A stretch of 64,000 bases of DNA from Pseudomonas oligotrophica (GCF_021726475.1 NZ_JAKJRU010000002.1:496001-560000), one strand, 5' to 3'; positions 23,792 through 34,112 are shown, counted from the stretch's first letter. Made by a program: numbers and translations. The notes: generated by a model from the letters alone, not told the origin.

Positions 23792-24292
23792 ATGACCGCG
23801 CGTTTCGGCAAGCTCGCCTGGCTCTGGCTCAGCGTGCTGGTGATTGCCCTCGACCAGGCGACCAAGCACTGGTTCGAGGCCAATTTCAGCCTGTACCAGA
23901 AGGTCGATGTCATTCCCGACTACTTCGCCTGGACCCTGGCCTACAACACCGGTGCGGCGTTCAGCTTCCTGGCCGACCACGGCGGCTGGCAGCGCTGGCT
24001 GTTCGCGGCGATCGCCATCGGCGTCAGTGGCGTGCTGGTGGTCTGGCTCAAGCGGCTCAAGCCCGGCGAGACCTGGCTGGCCATCGCCCTGGCGCTGGTG
24101 CTGGGCGGCGCGCTGGGCAATCTCTACGACCGCGTCGTGCTGGGGCACGTGGTGGACTTCATCCTGGTCCACTGGCAGAACCGCTGGTACTTCCCGGCAT
24201 TCAACATCGCCGACAGCGCGATTACCGTCGGCGCCATCATGCTGGCGCTGGACATGTTCAAGGGCAACAAGACCGGAGAATCCGCAACATGA
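23792..24292 (+). CDS. lspA: Lipoprotein signal peptidase (signal peptidase II)
   Basis: LspA cleaves the signal peptide of diacylglyceryl-modified prolipoproteins. The 166-aa protein has four membrane helices. The two catalytic aspartates are in GNLYDRVVLGHVVDFI and NIADSAI; TGAAFSFLADHGGW is also conserved. The ATG at 23792 gives the family start MTARFGKLAWLWLSV. It overlaps fkpB by 4 bp (ATGA), so translation is coupled. It serves, among others, the two DUF4136 lipoproteins in this window. Confidence 0.97.
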   Translation: MTARFGKLAWLWLSVLVIALDQATKHWFEANFSLYQKVDVIPDYFAWTLAYNTGAAFSFLADHGGWQRWLFAAIAIGVSGVLVVWLKRLKPGETWLAIALALVLGGALGNLYDRVVLGHVVDFILVHWQNRWYFPAFNIADSAITVGAIMLALDMFKGNKTGESAT

Positions 24293-24726
24293 CTGAACAG
24301 CGCATCGGGCCCGACTCCGAAGTCACCCTGCATTTCGCGCTCAGCCTGGAAAACGGCGAGGTGGTCGACAGCACGTTCGACAAGAAGCCGGCCACCTTCA
24401 AGGTCGGTGACGGCAACCTCCTGCCGGGCTTCGAGCAGCAGCTTTACGGCCTCAAGGCCGGCGACCGGCGCCAGTTCCGCATCGAGCCCGAGCAGGGCTT
24501 CGGCCAGCACAACCCGCAGAACATCCAGGTGATGCCGCGTGGCCAGTTCGAGGGCATGGAGCTCTCCGAAGGCCTGCTGGTCATCTTCAACGATGCGGCG
24601 AACACCGAGCTGCCCGGCGTGGTCAAGGCATTCGACGAACGCCAGGTGACCGTGGATTTCAACCATCCGCTGGCAGGCAAGGCACTGTCTTTCGAAGTCG
24701 AGATCTTCGAGGTCAAGCCGGCCTGA
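24289..24726 (+). CDS. fkpB: FKBP-type peptidyl-prolyl isomerase SlpA/FkpB
   Basis: A 145-aa cytoplasmic SlyD-like FKBP without the His-rich tail. Motifs: [38 protein letters not shown], then the insert-in-flap domain and [18 protein letters not shown]. It acts as a folding helper and proline isomerase. It overlaps the end of lspA by 4 bp and precedes ispH by 55 bp; the order lspA-fkpB-ispH is conserved in gammaproteobacteria. Confidence 0.95.
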   Translation: MTEQRIGPDSEVTLHFALSLENGEVVDSTFDKKPATFKVGDGNLLPGFEQQLYGLKAGDRRQFRIEPEQGFGQHNPQNIQVMPRGQFEGMELSEGLLVIFNDAANTELPGVVKAFDERQVTVDFNHPLAGKALSFEVEIFEVKPA

Positions 24727-24781
24727 TGCCATCGACGGCAGAACCGCCCCTCTAACTACGCCTGTGCGCGCCGAGACGACC

Positions 24782-25726
24782 ATGCAAATCAAACTCGCCA
24801 ATCCCCGCGGCTTCTGCGCCGGCGTCGATCGCGCCATCGAAATCGTCAACCGCGCCCTGGAAGTATTCGACCCGCCGATCTACGTGCGTCACGAGGTGGT
24901 GCACAACAAGTTCGTGGTCGAGGACCTGCGTGCCCGTGGCGCGATCTTCGTCGAGGAGCTGGACCAGGTGCCGGACGATGCGATCGTCATCTTCAGTGCC
25001 CACGGCGTGTCGCAGGCGGTGCGCCAGGAGGCGGATCGACGCGGGTTGAAGGTCTTCGACGCGACCTGTCCACTGGTCACCAAGGTGCATCTGGAGGTGG
25101 CCAAGTACAGCCGTGAAGGACGTGAGTGCATCCTGATCGGCCACCAGGGACACCCCGAGGTCGAGGGCACCATGGGCCAGTACGACGCGCGCAACGGCGG
25201 TGCGATCTACCTGGTCGAGGACGAGGCGGACGTCGAGCGGCTGCAGGTGCGCAATCCCGAGGCGCTGGCGTTCGTTACCCAGACCACGCTGTCGATGGAC
25301 GATACCAGCCGGGTCATCGACGCGCTGCGCAGCAAGTTCCCGAGCATCGGCGGGCCGCGCAAGGACGATATCTGCTACGCCACGCAGAACCGCCAGGACG
25401 CGGTCAAGCAGCTGGCCGTCGAGTGCGACGTGGTGCTGGTGGTCGGCAGCCCCAACAGCTCCAACTCCAACCGCCTGCGCGAACTGGCCGAGCGCATGGG
25501 TACGCCGGCCTACCTGATCGACGGCGCCGAGGATCTCCAGCAGCAGTGGTTCGCGAAGGTCGAGCGCATCGGCATCACCGCCGGTGCCTCGGCTCCGGAG
25601 GTGCTGGTGCGCGGCGTGATCGAGCGGCTCAACCAGTGGGGGGCGACCGGCATCGCCGAACTGGACGGCCGCTCGGAGAACGTTACCTTCTCGATGCCGA
25701 AGGAGTTGCGGGTCAAGGCGGTCTAG
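24782..25726 (+). CDS. ispH: 4-hydroxy-3-methylbut-2-enyl diphosphate reductase
   Basis: IspH is the last enzyme of the MEP pathway, an iron-sulfur enzyme making IPP and DMAPP. The 314-aa product has conserved Cys residues C12 (NPRGFCAGV), one in [12 protein letters not shown] and one in [11 protein letters not shown], and [10 protein letters not shown] for substrate binding. I use the ATG at 24782 ([10 protein letters not shown]) and not the in-frame ATG 18 bp earlier. Its stop codon overlaps the stop of the converging fimT by two bases (CTAG). Confidence 0.97.
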   Translation: MQIKLANPRGFCAGVDRAIEIVNRALEVFDPPIYVRHEVVHNKFVVEDLRARGAIFVEELDQVPDDAIVIFSAHGVSQAVRQEADRRGLKVFDATCPLVTKVHLEVAKYSREGRECILIGHQGHPEVEGTMGQYDARNGGAIYLVEDEADVERLQVRNPEALAFVTQTTLSMDDTSRVIDALRSKFPSIGGPRKDDICYATQNRQDAVKQLAVECDVVLVVGSPNSSNSNRLRELAERMGTPAYLIDGAEDLQQQWFAKVERIGITAGASAPEVLVRGVIERLNQWGATGIAELDGRSENVTFSMPKELRVKAV

Positions 25727-26235
25727 AAGGCCTCGCAACCGCTGACGGCAACCGCGGAGATCCGCCCCGCATTGTTCAGGCGCAGCTTGTAGCCCTTGCC
25801 GCCATCGTTCTGGCAGAGCGCCAGCGTGCCCATCTGGTAGGCGCCGTTGACCAGGGTGGCCCTGCCGCTAGGGGTATAGCGGATGTAGCTCTGCACAGGG
25901 GTGTTGCCGGTAAGGGACAATCCGTTTCCCACCGGTGCCGCATCCCTCAGCACTCGCTCCTGCGCTTGCAGGATGCCGTCGTGGTTGCTGTCGAGGAAGA
26001 CCCGCCATCCATTTTGCCAGCGACTCTGCTTCGGTGCGATCGACACGCTGCCACCGGTGCGGATCGCTTCCTGCCTTGCATAGGCCAGGGCTCCACGTAG
26101 CGTGGAAAGGGAGTTGGAAAGTTGCTGGTCCTGCCTCAGCCTGCCCATGCCGGGGACAGCAATCATGGAAAGAATGCTAATTATCGAAAGTGTGACAAGT
26201 AACTCTACGAGACTAAGTCCCTTTGATGTAAGCAT
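25723..26235 (-). CDS. fimT: Type IV pilus minor pseudopilin FimT/GspH-like
   Basis: A 170-aa prepilin-like protein. The leader MLTSKG is followed by [19 protein letters not shown], with Glu at +5 after the predicted PilD cleavage. The remainder is a GspH/FimT domain ([47 protein letters not shown]). It lies on the minus strand, divergent from fimU, and its stop overlaps ispH; in P. aeruginosa fimT points the same way as fimU. FimT of some species binds DNA during natural transformation; the C-terminal GRxR motif linked to that is GRIS here, so this role is uncertain. ATG 26235 chosen because the leader length then fits. Confidence 0.85.
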   Translation of the reverse strand: MLTSKGLSLVELLVTLSIISILSMIAVPGMGRLRQDQQLSNSLSTLRGALAYARQEAIRTGGSVSIAPKQSRWQNGWRVFLDSNHDGILQAQERVLRDAAPVGNGLSLTGNTPVQSYIRYTPSGRATLVNGAYQMGTLALCQNDGGKGYKLRLNNAGRISAVAVSGCEAF

Positions 26236-26367
26236 GGCTTCCTGCCTGTCTGTTGGTCTGGCGGACGAGTGCCAGTCGTCTGGCTTTCGCCTCCGACCAT
26301 CTGCCTCGGAATGAATATCCAAACGGACCAGAGAATACTGTCAGCGCATCTCAAGGGGAAGGTTTGC

Positions 26368-26865
26368 ATGCGGCGAAGTCTTGGATTCACGTTGACCGAA
26401 TTAATGGTGACGGTTGCCATTCTGGCAATCGTATTGAGTATTGCTGTGCCGGGGTTCGGCAACCTGGTTCGCCAGAATCGTGCGCAGACCCAGGCGGGAC
26501 TCTTGCTCAACGCACTCAATCTGGCCCGGAGCGAGTCGGTCAAGCGGGGCGGCCAGGTCAGGGTCACGTCCTCGAATAATGGGAACTGGCACGCCGGCTG
26601 GCGCATCTGGGCGGATGCCAATGCCAATGCCACGCTTGATGATGGTGAGTTGATAAGGGTCTTTCCGGGACTCGACGGAAATGCAAGCCTGACGTCGGCC
26701 GCGAGTGAAGTTGTATTCAATGGCCAAGGGCGGCTGGACAACATTGCTGCAGGCACGGTCGTGAACTTCGCCTATACGATCCCGAATCTAGAATGTCGCT
26801 ACGAGCGAATAGTCAGTGTCAATGCAACGGGAAGAGCAGCGATTTCGCGAAAGGAGTGCCAATAA
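26368..26865 (+). CDS. fimU: Type IV pilus minor pilin FimU
   Basis: A 165-aa minor pilin, first gene of the operon fimU-pilV-pilW-pilX-pilY1-pilE. Leader MRRSLG, then FTLTELMVTVAILAIVLSI with Glu5. The GspH domain contains LNLARSESVKRGGQVRV and GWRIWADANANATLDDGE. Minor pilins prime pilus assembly and sit at the tip with PilY1. AAGGGGAAGG precedes ATG 26368. FimU joins the PilVWX core to the main pilin in P. aeruginosa; the same role is likely here. Confidence 0.9.
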   Translation: MRRSLGFTLTELMVTVAILAIVLSIAVPGFGNLVRQNRAQTQAGLLLNALNLARSESVKRGGQVRVTSSNNGNWHAGWRIWADANANATLDDGELIRVFPGLDGNASLTSAASEVVFNGQGRLDNIAAGTVVNFAYTIPNLECRYERIVSVNATGRAAISRKECQ

Positions 26866-27303
26866 ATGAAAAGGAGAATGGGAGGCTTCGGACTTATCGA
26901 AGTTCTCGTTTCGATGCTGATATTGGGAGTCGGGATTCTCGGCATGATAGGACTTCAGCTGAACGCTCTTCAGTTCAACCAGACAGCAGCCTTTCGCTCG
27001 CACGCGACTTTTCTGGCTTACGACATTGCCGATCGTATGCGCGCCAATGCACCAGCTGCGCTGGCAGGCAGTTATACGATCGGCCTGACCGACAGTGCAC
27101 CGACCGGTAGTGGTATCGCTGATACGGACCTGCGGGAATGGAAAACCGCGATGGCGACCCAGTTGCCGGCCGGTAATGGAAGCGTGAGCAAGAACGGTGA
27201 TGTTTATTCGATAACCGTGCAATGGGACGAGACCAAGTCGGGGGGCGAGGCGGCGCAGCAGTTCGTCTTTACAACCCGGCTCTGCGAGAGGGACTGCCTG
27301 TGA
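26866..27303 (+). CDS. pilV: Type IV pilus minor pilin PilV
   Basis: A 145-aa minor pilin. MKRRMGG then FGLIEVLVSMLILGVGILG, with Glu5; LAYDIADRMRANAPAA is the PilV signature. It begins immediately after the fimU stop codon and overlaps pilW by 4 bp (GTGA), so translation is coupled. The C-terminus has a Cys pair (LCERDC), possibly a disulfide. It forms the tip complex with PilW and PilX. Confidence 0.9.
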   Translation: MKRRMGGFGLIEVLVSMLILGVGILGMIGLQLNALQFNQTAAFRSHATFLAYDIADRMRANAPAALAGSYTIGLTDSAPTGSGIADTDLREWKTAMATQLPAGNGSVSKNGDVYSITVQWDETKSGGEAAQQFVFTTRLCERDCL

Positions 27304-28322
27304 ATTTCAAGCGGAGCAAGGGCCTGAGTCTGGTCGAGCTCATGGTGGCACTCGTCCTGAGTCTGGTGATCGGGGCTGCGGTCATGCAAATGTTCCTGTC
27401 GAGCAAGACCACCTACCGGGTTCAGGATGCAATGTCGCGGCTGCAGGAGAATGGGCGATTTGCCGTCGGCCTGCTGGCTGCCGAAAGCCGGATGGCAGGC
27501 TACATGGGGTGCGGCAACATTGAAGAGATCGACATTAATGTCATCGCCTCGCCTCCTCCGCTGGATGCCACGAATCCGCTGGGGGCGATCATGGGCGGGG
27601 CAAACAACGTAGCGTCCGGCAATGCCTGGAACGCAAGTGTCGGGACGGATGTGCTGACCATCCGCAAGGCCTCGAACCTCGGCCTGCAGTTGACCGGCAA
27701 CATGGCCGTCGACAACGCCAATATTCAGGTCGTGGACAATCGGCTGGGGCTCGAGGCAGGCGATACCTTGTTCATCGCGGATTGCGTATCGGCCGACATC
27801 TTTCGTGCGACCAGCGTTTCCGCGCCAGGCGGGAAAACTACCGTGGCCCATGCCAACAACATGAACACCAGCAATCGCTTGAGCAAGGCGTACGGTACGG
27901 ATGCCGAGGTCATGGCCTTCGAAGAGATCGCGTTCTTCGTGAGGGATACAGCACGACTTTCGAACGACGGAACACCGGTCAGGGCGCTGTGGATGCAGCG
28001 GCGCTTCGCCAATCGATCCGATACCAGCGCCAATCCTGCCGAGTTGGTGGATGGCGTCGAGGACTTCCAGGTGGAATACGGCATCAAGACGGGCAATAAC
28101 CCGATCGCCAACGAATACCGCACGGCCAATAACGTGGCGGACTGGTCGAGGGTGGTGAGCGTGCGCTTCCGCCTTCTGTTGAACAGTACGGACGACAACG
28201 TCGTGGCAAAGAGTGGTGGTGCGGTGCAATCGATCAACTTCAATGGCGCCGCAGTCGCCGCCGATGGCCGTCTCCGGCAGACGTTCGGCAGCGTCGTGGC
28301 TATCCGTAATCGAGTTCGGTGA
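27300..28322 (+). CDS. pilW: Type IV pilus minor pilin PilW (GTG start)
   Basis: A 340-aa minor pilin, long as usual for PilW. The GTG at 27300 starts a leader of eight residues ending KG, then LSLVELMVALVLSLVIGAAV with Glu5; RLQENGRFAVGLLAAESRMAGYMGC is split here but conserved. GAGAGGGA precedes the GTG. Further upstream in-frame codons lie inside pilV and are not prepilin-like. It overlaps pilV by 4 bp and ends 5 bp before the chosen pilX start. Confidence 0.9.
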   Translation: MNFKRSKGLSLVELMVALVLSLVIGAAVMQMFLSSKTTYRVQDAMSRLQENGRFAVGLLAAESRMAGYMGCGNIEEIDINVIASPPPLDATNPLGAIMGGANNVASGNAWNASVGTDVLTIRKASNLGLQLTGNMAVDNANIQVVDNRLGLEAGDTLFIADCVSADIFRATSVSAPGGKTTVAHANNMNTSNRLSKAYGTDAEVMAFEEIAFFVRDTARLSNDGTPVRALWMQRRFANRSDTSANPAELVDGVEDFQVEYGIKTGNNPIANEYRTANNVADWSRVVSVRFRLLLNSTDDNVVAKSGGAVQSINFNGAAVAADGRLRQTFGSVVAIRNRVR

Positions 28323-28327
28323 GAGTC

Positions 28328-28816
28328 ATGCGAAAAAACGTGCAGAACGGCTCGGCGTTGATCATCAGCCTGGTGTTCCTGCTGATACTGACGATGATCG
28401 GAGTTGCCTCGATTCAGGATTCCACGCTTCAGGAGCGGATGGCAGGCAACGAGCGAGACAGGAACCTCGCATTCCAGGCTGCCGAAGCGGCCCTGCGGGT
28501 CGGTGAGGACCACCTGCGCCAGGCCGGGGTGTTGTTCTCCGCTGCTGGCACCAGTGGATTGATCAGTCCCGATTACACGGGGGTTCGGCCTATCGACAAT
28601 AACTACCCGTGGACCGAACGTTCCCAGCAGGTTTCCGACAGTTATGCCGGGGTACAAGCTGCGCCCAGATATACCATCGAATGGCTCACGACCCAGACCT
28701 TCACGCCGAGCGATGAAGGTGAAGTTCCGGTCGTCAATTCCTACCGGGTGACGGCGCGTGCAGGGGGCGGTTCGGGTGATGCTGTGGTGGTATTGCAGTC
28801 GACAGTGAGTCGTTAA
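28328..28816 (+). CDS. pilX: Type IV pilus minor pilin PilX
   Basis: A 162-aa PilX. The hydrophobic start NGSALIISLVFLLILTMIG lacks Glu5, which is normal for PilX; LQERMAGNERDRNLAFQAAE is the family signature. The ATG at 28328 has GGTGAGAG just upstream; a GTG at 28319 would overlap pilW and add three residues, which cannot be excluded. It is 8 bp before pilY1. Confidence 0.88.
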   Translation: MRKNVQNGSALIISLVFLLILTMIGVASIQDSTLQERMAGNERDRNLAFQAAEAALRVGEDHLRQAGVLFSAAGTSGLISPDYTGVRPIDNNYPWTERSQQVSDSYAGVQAAPRYTIEWLTTQTFTPSDEGEVPVVNSYRVTARAGGGSGDAVVVLQSTVSR

Positions 28817-28824
28817 GGATGCAT

Positions 28825-31800
28825 ATGGACAAATATAGAGCTTCGGCTTTAGGGGCAGCGTTTACTCTTTACCTGGCCTCGCCGGTATATGCGCTCGGGC
28901 CTTTTCCAAACGAGCCGCTTTCCATTTCCGGAAGCGTCCCACCCAATGTCATGTTGTTGGTGGACAACTCGGGCAGTATGTACAACGCCATTCCGCCCCT
29001 AGGGGTGGAGGCAAGCAACTTTGCCCCGCCTTATTATATTTACTCGCGGGGCGGCCAATTTTACTGGGGGGGCGGGATAGAGGATGGCAATATCTCACTC
29101 TCCACGATGGTCAACTGGAACTGTGATGCCGGCTATAAGGCGCTGTATGCGTCCACTGATGGTACTGGCCGCCGATGTTATGCCCTGCCAGACCCGGCAG
29201 GTAATGGCGATACGCGCTATACATCGAAGTATCTGGCATATATCTACAATACCTACACGGCCGATGGTAATAGCGGCAACGACCTGCGTAGCGTATTGCC
29301 CAGCGAATACCGAATGGCGGTTGCCCGTGATGCGGCCAAGGCGATCGTGTCGGCGAATCGGGGCATGCGCATCGGCTTGTCCGCCTACAATGCCGCGACG
29401 CCGTCCAACGCCGGCCCGGGTGGAAGCATTCTGAACCCGGTGCTGGCGCTGTCCTCTGCCCAGGGCGTCACCCAGGCACAGGCGGACCAGAACTACACCA
29501 GCCTGATCGCCGGTATCGATCAACTGCAGCCGAGTGCAAACACACCGCTGGCCGAAAGCTACTACGAAGTGACCCGTTACTTCCGCGGTCTCAGCCGTTA
29601 CCAGGGAGCTGGTACCGACGCTTACACCAGCCCCGTACAGTACCGGTGCCAGAAGAACTTCGGCGTGATTCTCACCGACGGCTTGCCGACGCATGACGCG
29701 TCGTTCCCCAGTGACGACCCGGATCGAGACAATCCCGATGTGGATGGGGCAAACAACCTCCCGGACTGGGATGGCAGGAACGAGCCTAGCGGCCAGCCGT
29801 ATTCCGACGGAACCTTGTCTGGTACGGGAGAGGGAAGCACCTTCTATCTGGACGATATCGCCAAGTTTGCCTATGACGTCGACCTGATCAAGAGCGGCAC
29901 CGATCTGTCGGGCAAGAGCTTCAATGACAGTTCGTATACAAAGCAGAACCTGAATACCTACACGGTTGGCTTTGCCGTCGACAACCAGATGCTCGAGGAC
30001 GCTGCCGAGTACGGTCATGGTGCCTACTACACCGCGAACGACTCGAATCAGTTGACCAATGCGCTGAACAGCGCCTTGCAGTCCATCCGCCAGCAGATCA
30101 GTTCCGCTTCCGCGGTATCGGCCAATACCAAGCGTATCCAGGAAGGTGCGCTCATCTACCAGGCACGCTACAACAGCACCGAGTGGACCGGCGAAGTGCT
30201 TGCCTATCGGGTCAACATGGACGGGACGATCGGCAGCGTTGCCTGGCGCACTTCGAACAGCGGCACCTTTCCGGCCCCTGCCGAGCGGCGCATCTTCACC
30301 TATAACGACGATGCCGGCTTCACCGGCAGTCGTGGGCAGTCGCTGACCTGGAGCAATCTCAATGCTGCGCAACAGGCCAGCCTGACCAAGACCGGAGAGG
30401 CGGACAACACCAACGCGCTGAAGCGGCTCAGCTGGTTGAGAGGCGGCAGCGATGGCGTCGCGCTTGTAGCGCCTTATGCCGACCAGCGTCTTCGCAACCG
30501 CAGCTCGTTGCTTGGCGATATCGTCAACTCGGACCCGGTGTTCGTCGGCCAGCAGAACAACGGCTACAACGTGCCTAACGATGCCACCAACAGCAACGAG
30601 CCGGCCGACAGCTATCTGGCTTACGTCGAGGGCAAGGCCGATCGGGACGCCTTCCTCGTGGTGGGGGCCAACGACGGCATGCTGCACGGCTTCGATGCCG
30701 CGACGGGGGTGGAATCCTTCGCCTATGTTCCGGCCAGCGTGTTCCGTAAGCGCACCATCAGCCCCGGCGCTACCCCCGGCCTTATGGCGCTCACCGAGTC
30801 GGACTACAGCCACCAGTTCTACGTCGATGGCTCCTTCGGTCTGGGCGATCTATACGACAACGGCTGGAAAACCTATTTGGTCGGTGCGCTGGGCTATGGT
30901 GGCCGCGGTATCTTCGCCCTCGACATGACGGACCGGGAGTTCGATGCGACCGACATCAAGTGGGAGCGCACCGCCCCGGACACGAACCTGTCGACCAATC
31001 AGTGGAATGACCTCGGCTATCAGTTCGGCGAGCCCACCGTGGCCCGCGTGCTGATCGGCCAGGGCGATCGCTATGTCACCATCTTCGGCAACGGCTACGA
31101 CAGCAATGCCGGCCGGGCAGTGCTCTATGTGGTCGATTCGATCACCGGCGAAGTGATCAAGACGTTCGCTGTCACCGATCCCGACGGCAGCGTTGCCGCC
31201 AATGGGCTTTCCACCGCCACGGCGTTCTATGATGCCAACCGGCGTGTCACACATGTCTACGCGGGCGATCTGCTCGGCAACCTCTGGAAGTTCGACCTGA
31301 GCTCCAGCAACACCAACCAATGGTCGAGCAGCCTACTGTTCAAGGCGCGCAACTCCACTGCCCGTCAGCCGATAACAGCCAAGGTGCGGGTCCGGCAGCA
31401 TCCCGAAGGCGGGCGGCTGGTGGTGTTCGGGACCGGGCAGTACCTGGTGTCTGGTGACAAGCTGAACACCGAACTGCAGACCATCTACGGCATCTGGGAT
31501 CGTGACCTTTCCGGGAACAACGAGGTGTCCAAGCTGCGGCTGCTGGAGCAGACGCTTGTCAACGAGGCGACCTCCAGCGGTCAGGACTACAGGGTACTGA
31601 GTCAGAATGCGATCGATTGGTCGACCCATCTTGGCTGGTATATCAACCTGCGGCTCGGCAGCACGGCGCTGGATGGCGAGCGAGTGGTGGCAACGCCTTC
31701 GCTGTCCAAGGACCGTGTCCTGTTCACCACTTTCATCCCGAGTAGCGACCCCTGTCTTTCGGGGGGTGAAAGCTGGTTGCTGGGTGTCGATGTGCTTAGC

Positions 31801-32061
31801 GGAGGACGGCTGGCCGAAAGCTTGTTCGATGTGAACAACGACCGCTACTTCGACTCGACCGACGTGGTCAGCTGTGGCGGTGCGCAGTGCACGCCAAGCG
31901 GGTTCAAGCTTTCGGACGGTACGCTGGACGCCCCGGGTAACCTGTTCGGCGACGGCGTCGACTACGGTTACAGCTCCGGCCTGTCCGGTGACATCGATCA
32001 GTTCGATCTTTCAAGCAGTGGCGGCAGGCCAGGCCGTATGTCGTGGAGACAAATCAAATGA
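28825..32061 (+). CDS. pilY1: Type IV pilus tip adhesin PilY1
   Basis: A 1078-aa secreted protein that sits at the pilus tip and can act in adhesion and surface sensing. Signal peptide of about 23 residues ending VYA. Residues 40-400 are a von Willebrand A-like domain with the metal site DNSGS (D47, S49, S51). From about 560 on there is the PilY1 beta-propeller ([42 protein letters not shown]). An EF-hand-like Ca site DVNNDRYFD is at D1002-D1010. ATG 28825 fits the AAGGA site better than ATG 28819. It overlaps pilE by 4 bp; no pilY2 lies between. Less GC-rich than its flanks. Confidence 0.92.
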   Translation: MDKYRASALGAAFTLYLASPVYALGPFPNEPLSISGSVPPNVMLLVDNSGSMYNAIPPLGVEASNFAPPYYIYSRGGQFYWGGGIEDGNISLSTMVNWNCDAGYKALYASTDGTGRRCYALPDPAGNGDTRYTSKYLAYIYNTYTADGNSGNDLRSVLPSEYRMAVARDAAKAIVSANRGMRIGLSAYNAATPSNAGPGGSILNPVLALSSAQGVTQAQADQNYTSLIAGIDQLQPSANTPLAESYYEVTRYFRGLSRYQGAGTDAYTSPVQYRCQKNFGVILTDGLPTHDASFPSDDPDRDNPDVDGANNLPDWDGRNEPSGQPYSDGTLSGTGEGSTFYLDDIAKFAYDVDLIKSGTDLSGKSFNDSSYTKQNLNTYTVGFAVDNQMLEDAAEYGHGAYYTANDSNQLTNALNSALQSIRQQISSASAVSANTKRIQEGALIYQARYNSTEWTGEVLAYRVNMDGTIGSVAWRTSNSGTFPAPAERRIFTYNDDAGFTGSRGQSLTWSNLNAAQQASLTKTGEADNTNALKRLSWLRGGSDGVALVAPYADQRLRNRSSLLGDIVNSDPVFVGQQNNGYNVPNDATNSNEPADSYLAYVEGKADRDAFLVVGANDGMLHGFDAATGVESFAYVPASVFRKRTISPGATPGLMALTESDYSHQFYVDGSFGLGDLYDNGWKTYLVGALGYGGRGIFALDMTDREFDATDIKWERTAPDTNLSTNQWNDLGYQFGEPTVARVLIGQGDRYVTIFGNGYDSNAGRAVLYVVDSITGEVIKTFAVTDPDGSVAANGLSTATAFYDANRRVTHVYAGDLLGNLWKFDLSSSNTNQWSSSLLFKARNSTARQPITAKVRVRQHPEGGRLVVFGTGQYLVSGDKLNTELQTIYGIWDRDLSGNNEVSKLRLLEQTLVNEATSSGQDYRVLSQNAIDWSTHLGWYINLRLGSTALDGERVVATPSLSKDRVLFTTFIPSSDPCLSGGESWLLGVDVLSGGRLAESLFDVNNDRYFDSTDVVSCGGAQCTPSGFKLSDGTLDAPGNLFGDGVDYGYSSGLSGDIDQFDLSSSGGRPGRMSWRQIK

Positions 32062-32474
32062 AGCGCCAGCAGGGATTTACCTTGATCGAGTTGATGGTGG
32101 TGGTCGCAATCGTCGGCATCCTGGCCGCCATCGCCTACCCCAGTTACACCGAGTCCGTCCGCAAGGGCAAGCGCGCCGAAGCCAAGGCTGCGTTGCTGAG
32201 CGGCGCGCAGGCACTGGAGCGCTTCTACTCGGCGAACAACAGCTATGTCGATGCCGATGGCGATGCTCCGGCGGTGTTCCAGGTCGATGTGCCCGCCAGC
32301 GGTGCGGTCAACTACCAGGTCGGGGTGGTGGAGGCGACGGCCACCAGCTTCACCCTGCGCGCCACTCGTGCCGGGTCCATGGCGTCCGATCCATGCGGTA
32401 ACTTCGAAATTACCCATGCAGGTGAGCGCGCACTGGATGGTAATGACGGCAAGGATGTCGCCGATTGTTGGTGA
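32058..32474 (+). CDS. pilE: Type IV pilus minor pilin PilE
   Basis: A 138-aa pilin with leader MKRQQG, then [21 protein letters not shown] and Glu5. The mature part has [23 protein letters not shown] and a C-terminal Cys pair (C127 and C137 approximately: DPCGNFE ... VADCW) forming the D-loop. In P. aeruginosa this position holds the minor pilin PilE, not the major pilin PilA. It overlaps the end of pilY1 by 4 bp and is closed by a strong terminator. Confidence 0.9.
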   Translation: MKRQQGFTLIELMVVVAIVGILAAIAYPSYTESVRKGKRAEAKAALLSGAQALERFYSANNSYVDADGDAPAVFQVDVPASGAVNYQVGVVEATATSFTLRATRAGSMASDPCGNFEITHAGERALDGNDGKDVADCW

Positions 32475-32493
32475 GGGCTTGATGCTGTTGTAT

Positions 32494-32520
32494 AACGGGC
32501 CACTTTTTGTGGCCCGTTTT
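32494..32520 (+). terminator. Rho-independent terminator of the minor pilin operon
   Basis: Perfect 10-bp stem AACGGGCCAC/GTGGCCCGTT with a TTTTT loop and trailing TTTTC, 20 bp after pilE. Confidence 0.9.
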
Positions 32521-32533
32521 CATTGGGGGAAGA

Positions 32534-33625
32534 ATGCAGAGCGTAATTGTCGGCGCGGGTGTGATCGGAATGCTGTCTGCCTATCGCCTGGCCCAGGCCG
32601 GCAGCGATGTCGTGCTGCTGGAGTCTGGCAGCACCGGCCGCGAAGCCTCCTGGGCCGGTGGTGGCATCGTTTCGCCGCTGTACCCCTGGCGCTACAGCGA
32701 GGCGGTGACGGCGCTGGCGCATTGGTCGCAAGACTTCTATCCGCAGCTCGGCGAACAGTTGCGGGAGCAGACCGGGGTGGACCCGGAGGTCCATCGCACC
32801 GGGCTCTACTGGCTGGACCTGGACGACCAGGACCAGGCGCTTGCCTGGGCCAGGCAGCATGGGCGGGAGTTGCTGGCCGTGCCGATGGACGAGGTCCATC
32901 GAGCGGTGCCGGCGCTCGGGGCCGGGTTCTCCCGCGCGGTATACATGCCGGACGTCGCCAACGTGCGCAATCCGCGCCTGCTGCAGGCATTGCACGCCGC
33001 GCTGCTGGCGTTGCCCAACGTACGCCTGCTGGAGAACTGCCAGGCGACCGGCTTCCTGCTCGAGGGTTCGCGGGTGGTCGGGGTGCGCACCAGCCAGGGC
33101 GAGCAGCGTGCCGATCAGGTCGTGGTCGCGGCCGGTGCCTGGAGCGCCGAGCTGCTGGCAACGCTGGATCTCGCGCTGCCGGTCAAGCCGATGAAGGGGC
33201 AGATGATCCTCTACAAGTGCGCCGAAGACTTCCTGCCGAGCATGGTGCTGGCCAAGCGGCGCTATGCCATCCCGCGCAAGGATGGGCACATCCTGGTGGG
33301 TAGCACGCTGGAAGATGTCGGCTTCGACAAGCAGCCTACCGCCGATGCGCTGGCGAGCTTGAAGAAGACCGCCGAGCAACTGCTGCCGGCGCTGGCCGAC
33401 GCCCAGGTGGTCAAGCACTGGGCGGGGCTGCGTCCGGGCTCCCCCGACGGCATTCCCTACATTGGCGCGGCCCCCGGCGTCGAGGGGCTCTGGCTCAACT
33501 GCGGCCACTTCCGCAACGGGCTGGTACTGGCGCCGGCCTCCTGCCGACTGCTGGTCGACCTGATGCTGGGCCAGGCGCCGACGATCGATCCGGCTCCCTA
33601 CGCGCCGGCCACGCGACTGGCTTGA
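32534..33625 (+). CDS. thiO: FAD-dependent glycine oxidase ThiO-like
   Basis: A 363-aa flavoprotein oxidase of the DAO family. The FAD-binding motif is VIVGAGVIGMLSAYRLAQAG at the N-terminus; STGREASWAGGGIVSPLYPW and HWAGLRPGSPDGIPYIG are typical of ThiO. ThiO oxidises glycine to iminoglycine for the thiazole part of thiamine. In P. aeruginosa the gene in this place (PA4548, beside pilE) is annotated as a D-amino-acid oxidase, so substrate is not certain. No thi genes are near. ATG 32534 follows the pilE terminator by 14 bp. Confidence 0.82.
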   Translation: MQSVIVGAGVIGMLSAYRLAQAGSDVVLLESGSTGREASWAGGGIVSPLYPWRYSEAVTALAHWSQDFYPQLGEQLREQTGVDPEVHRTGLYWLDLDDQDQALAWARQHGRELLAVPMDEVHRAVPALGAGFSRAVYMPDVANVRNPRLLQALHAALLALPNVRLLENCQATGFLLEGSRVVGVRTSQGEQRADQVVVAAGAWSAELLATLDLALPVKPMKGQMILYKCAEDFLPSMVLAKRRYAIPRKDGHILVGSTLEDVGFDKQPTADALASLKKTAEQLLPALADAQVVKHWAGLRPGSPDGIPYIGAAPGVEGLWLNCGHFRNGLVLAPASCRLLVDLMLGQAPTIDPAPYAPATRLA

Positions 33626-33740
33626 GGCGCGCTGCGGCCGCAGCCCGGCGGCCGTGCGCTTCGAGGCTGGAGCGGATACTGGTAGATTTGCCGACACGGC
33701 CCGCGCATGCGGGCCGCCGTCTTTCGATGAGGTCATTTGC

Positions 33741-34112
33741 GTGGCGAAGAAAACCACCTCCCTGGCCGGCCTTGGCGGCCTGGTCTATTCCACCGACGCC
33801 GGTCGCCATTGCCCCGACTGCGGCCAGCCGGTCGGCGCCTGCAGCTGCAACCAGGCGCGCATCCCGGAAGGCGACGGCATCGCCCGGGTGCGCCGCGAGA
33901 GCAAGGGGCGCGGCGGCAAGACGGTCACCACCATCAGCGGTGTGCCGCTGGCCGAGGCCGAGCTCAAGGAGCTGGCCAGCGCGCTGAAGCGTCGCTGCGG
34001 TACCGGTGGCGCGCTCAAGGAAGGCGTGATCGAGATCCAGGGTGACCATGTCCAGTTGCTGCTCGACGAACTCGCCAGGCGCGGGTTCAAGGCGAAGAAG
34101 TCCGGCGGCTGA
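33741..34112 (+). CDS. yciH: SUI1/YciH-family translation factor (GTG start)
   Basis: A 123-aa protein of the eIF1/SUI1 family. After the GTG start, AKKTTSLAGLGGLVYSTDAG and a Cys group CPDCGQPVGACSC form the N-terminal part; the SUI1 domain follows (RRESKGRGGKTVTTISGVPL, RCGTGGALKEGVIEIQGDHV). In E. coli YciH can influence start codon fidelity. The GTG was chosen because it gives the family N-terminus; the in-frame ATG at 33654 adds atypical residues. It precedes speA, as I recall for PA4840/PA4839. Confidence 0.88.
   Translation: MAKKTTSLAGLGGLVYSTDAGRHCPDCGQPVGACSCNQARIPEGDGIARVRRESKGRGGKTVTTISGVPLAEAELKELASALKRRCGTGGALKEGVIEIQGDHVQLLLDELARRGFKAKKSGG

Noticed and set aside
20828..24172. 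1114-aa open frame on the minus strand opposite ileS and lspA
   Set aside because: Same explanation: no recognisable domain, and it is fully covered by two essential genes on the other strand.
31999..32058. pilY2 gene between pilY1 and pilE
   Set aside because: pilE starts inside the pilY1 stop codon, so there is no room for pilY2 here.
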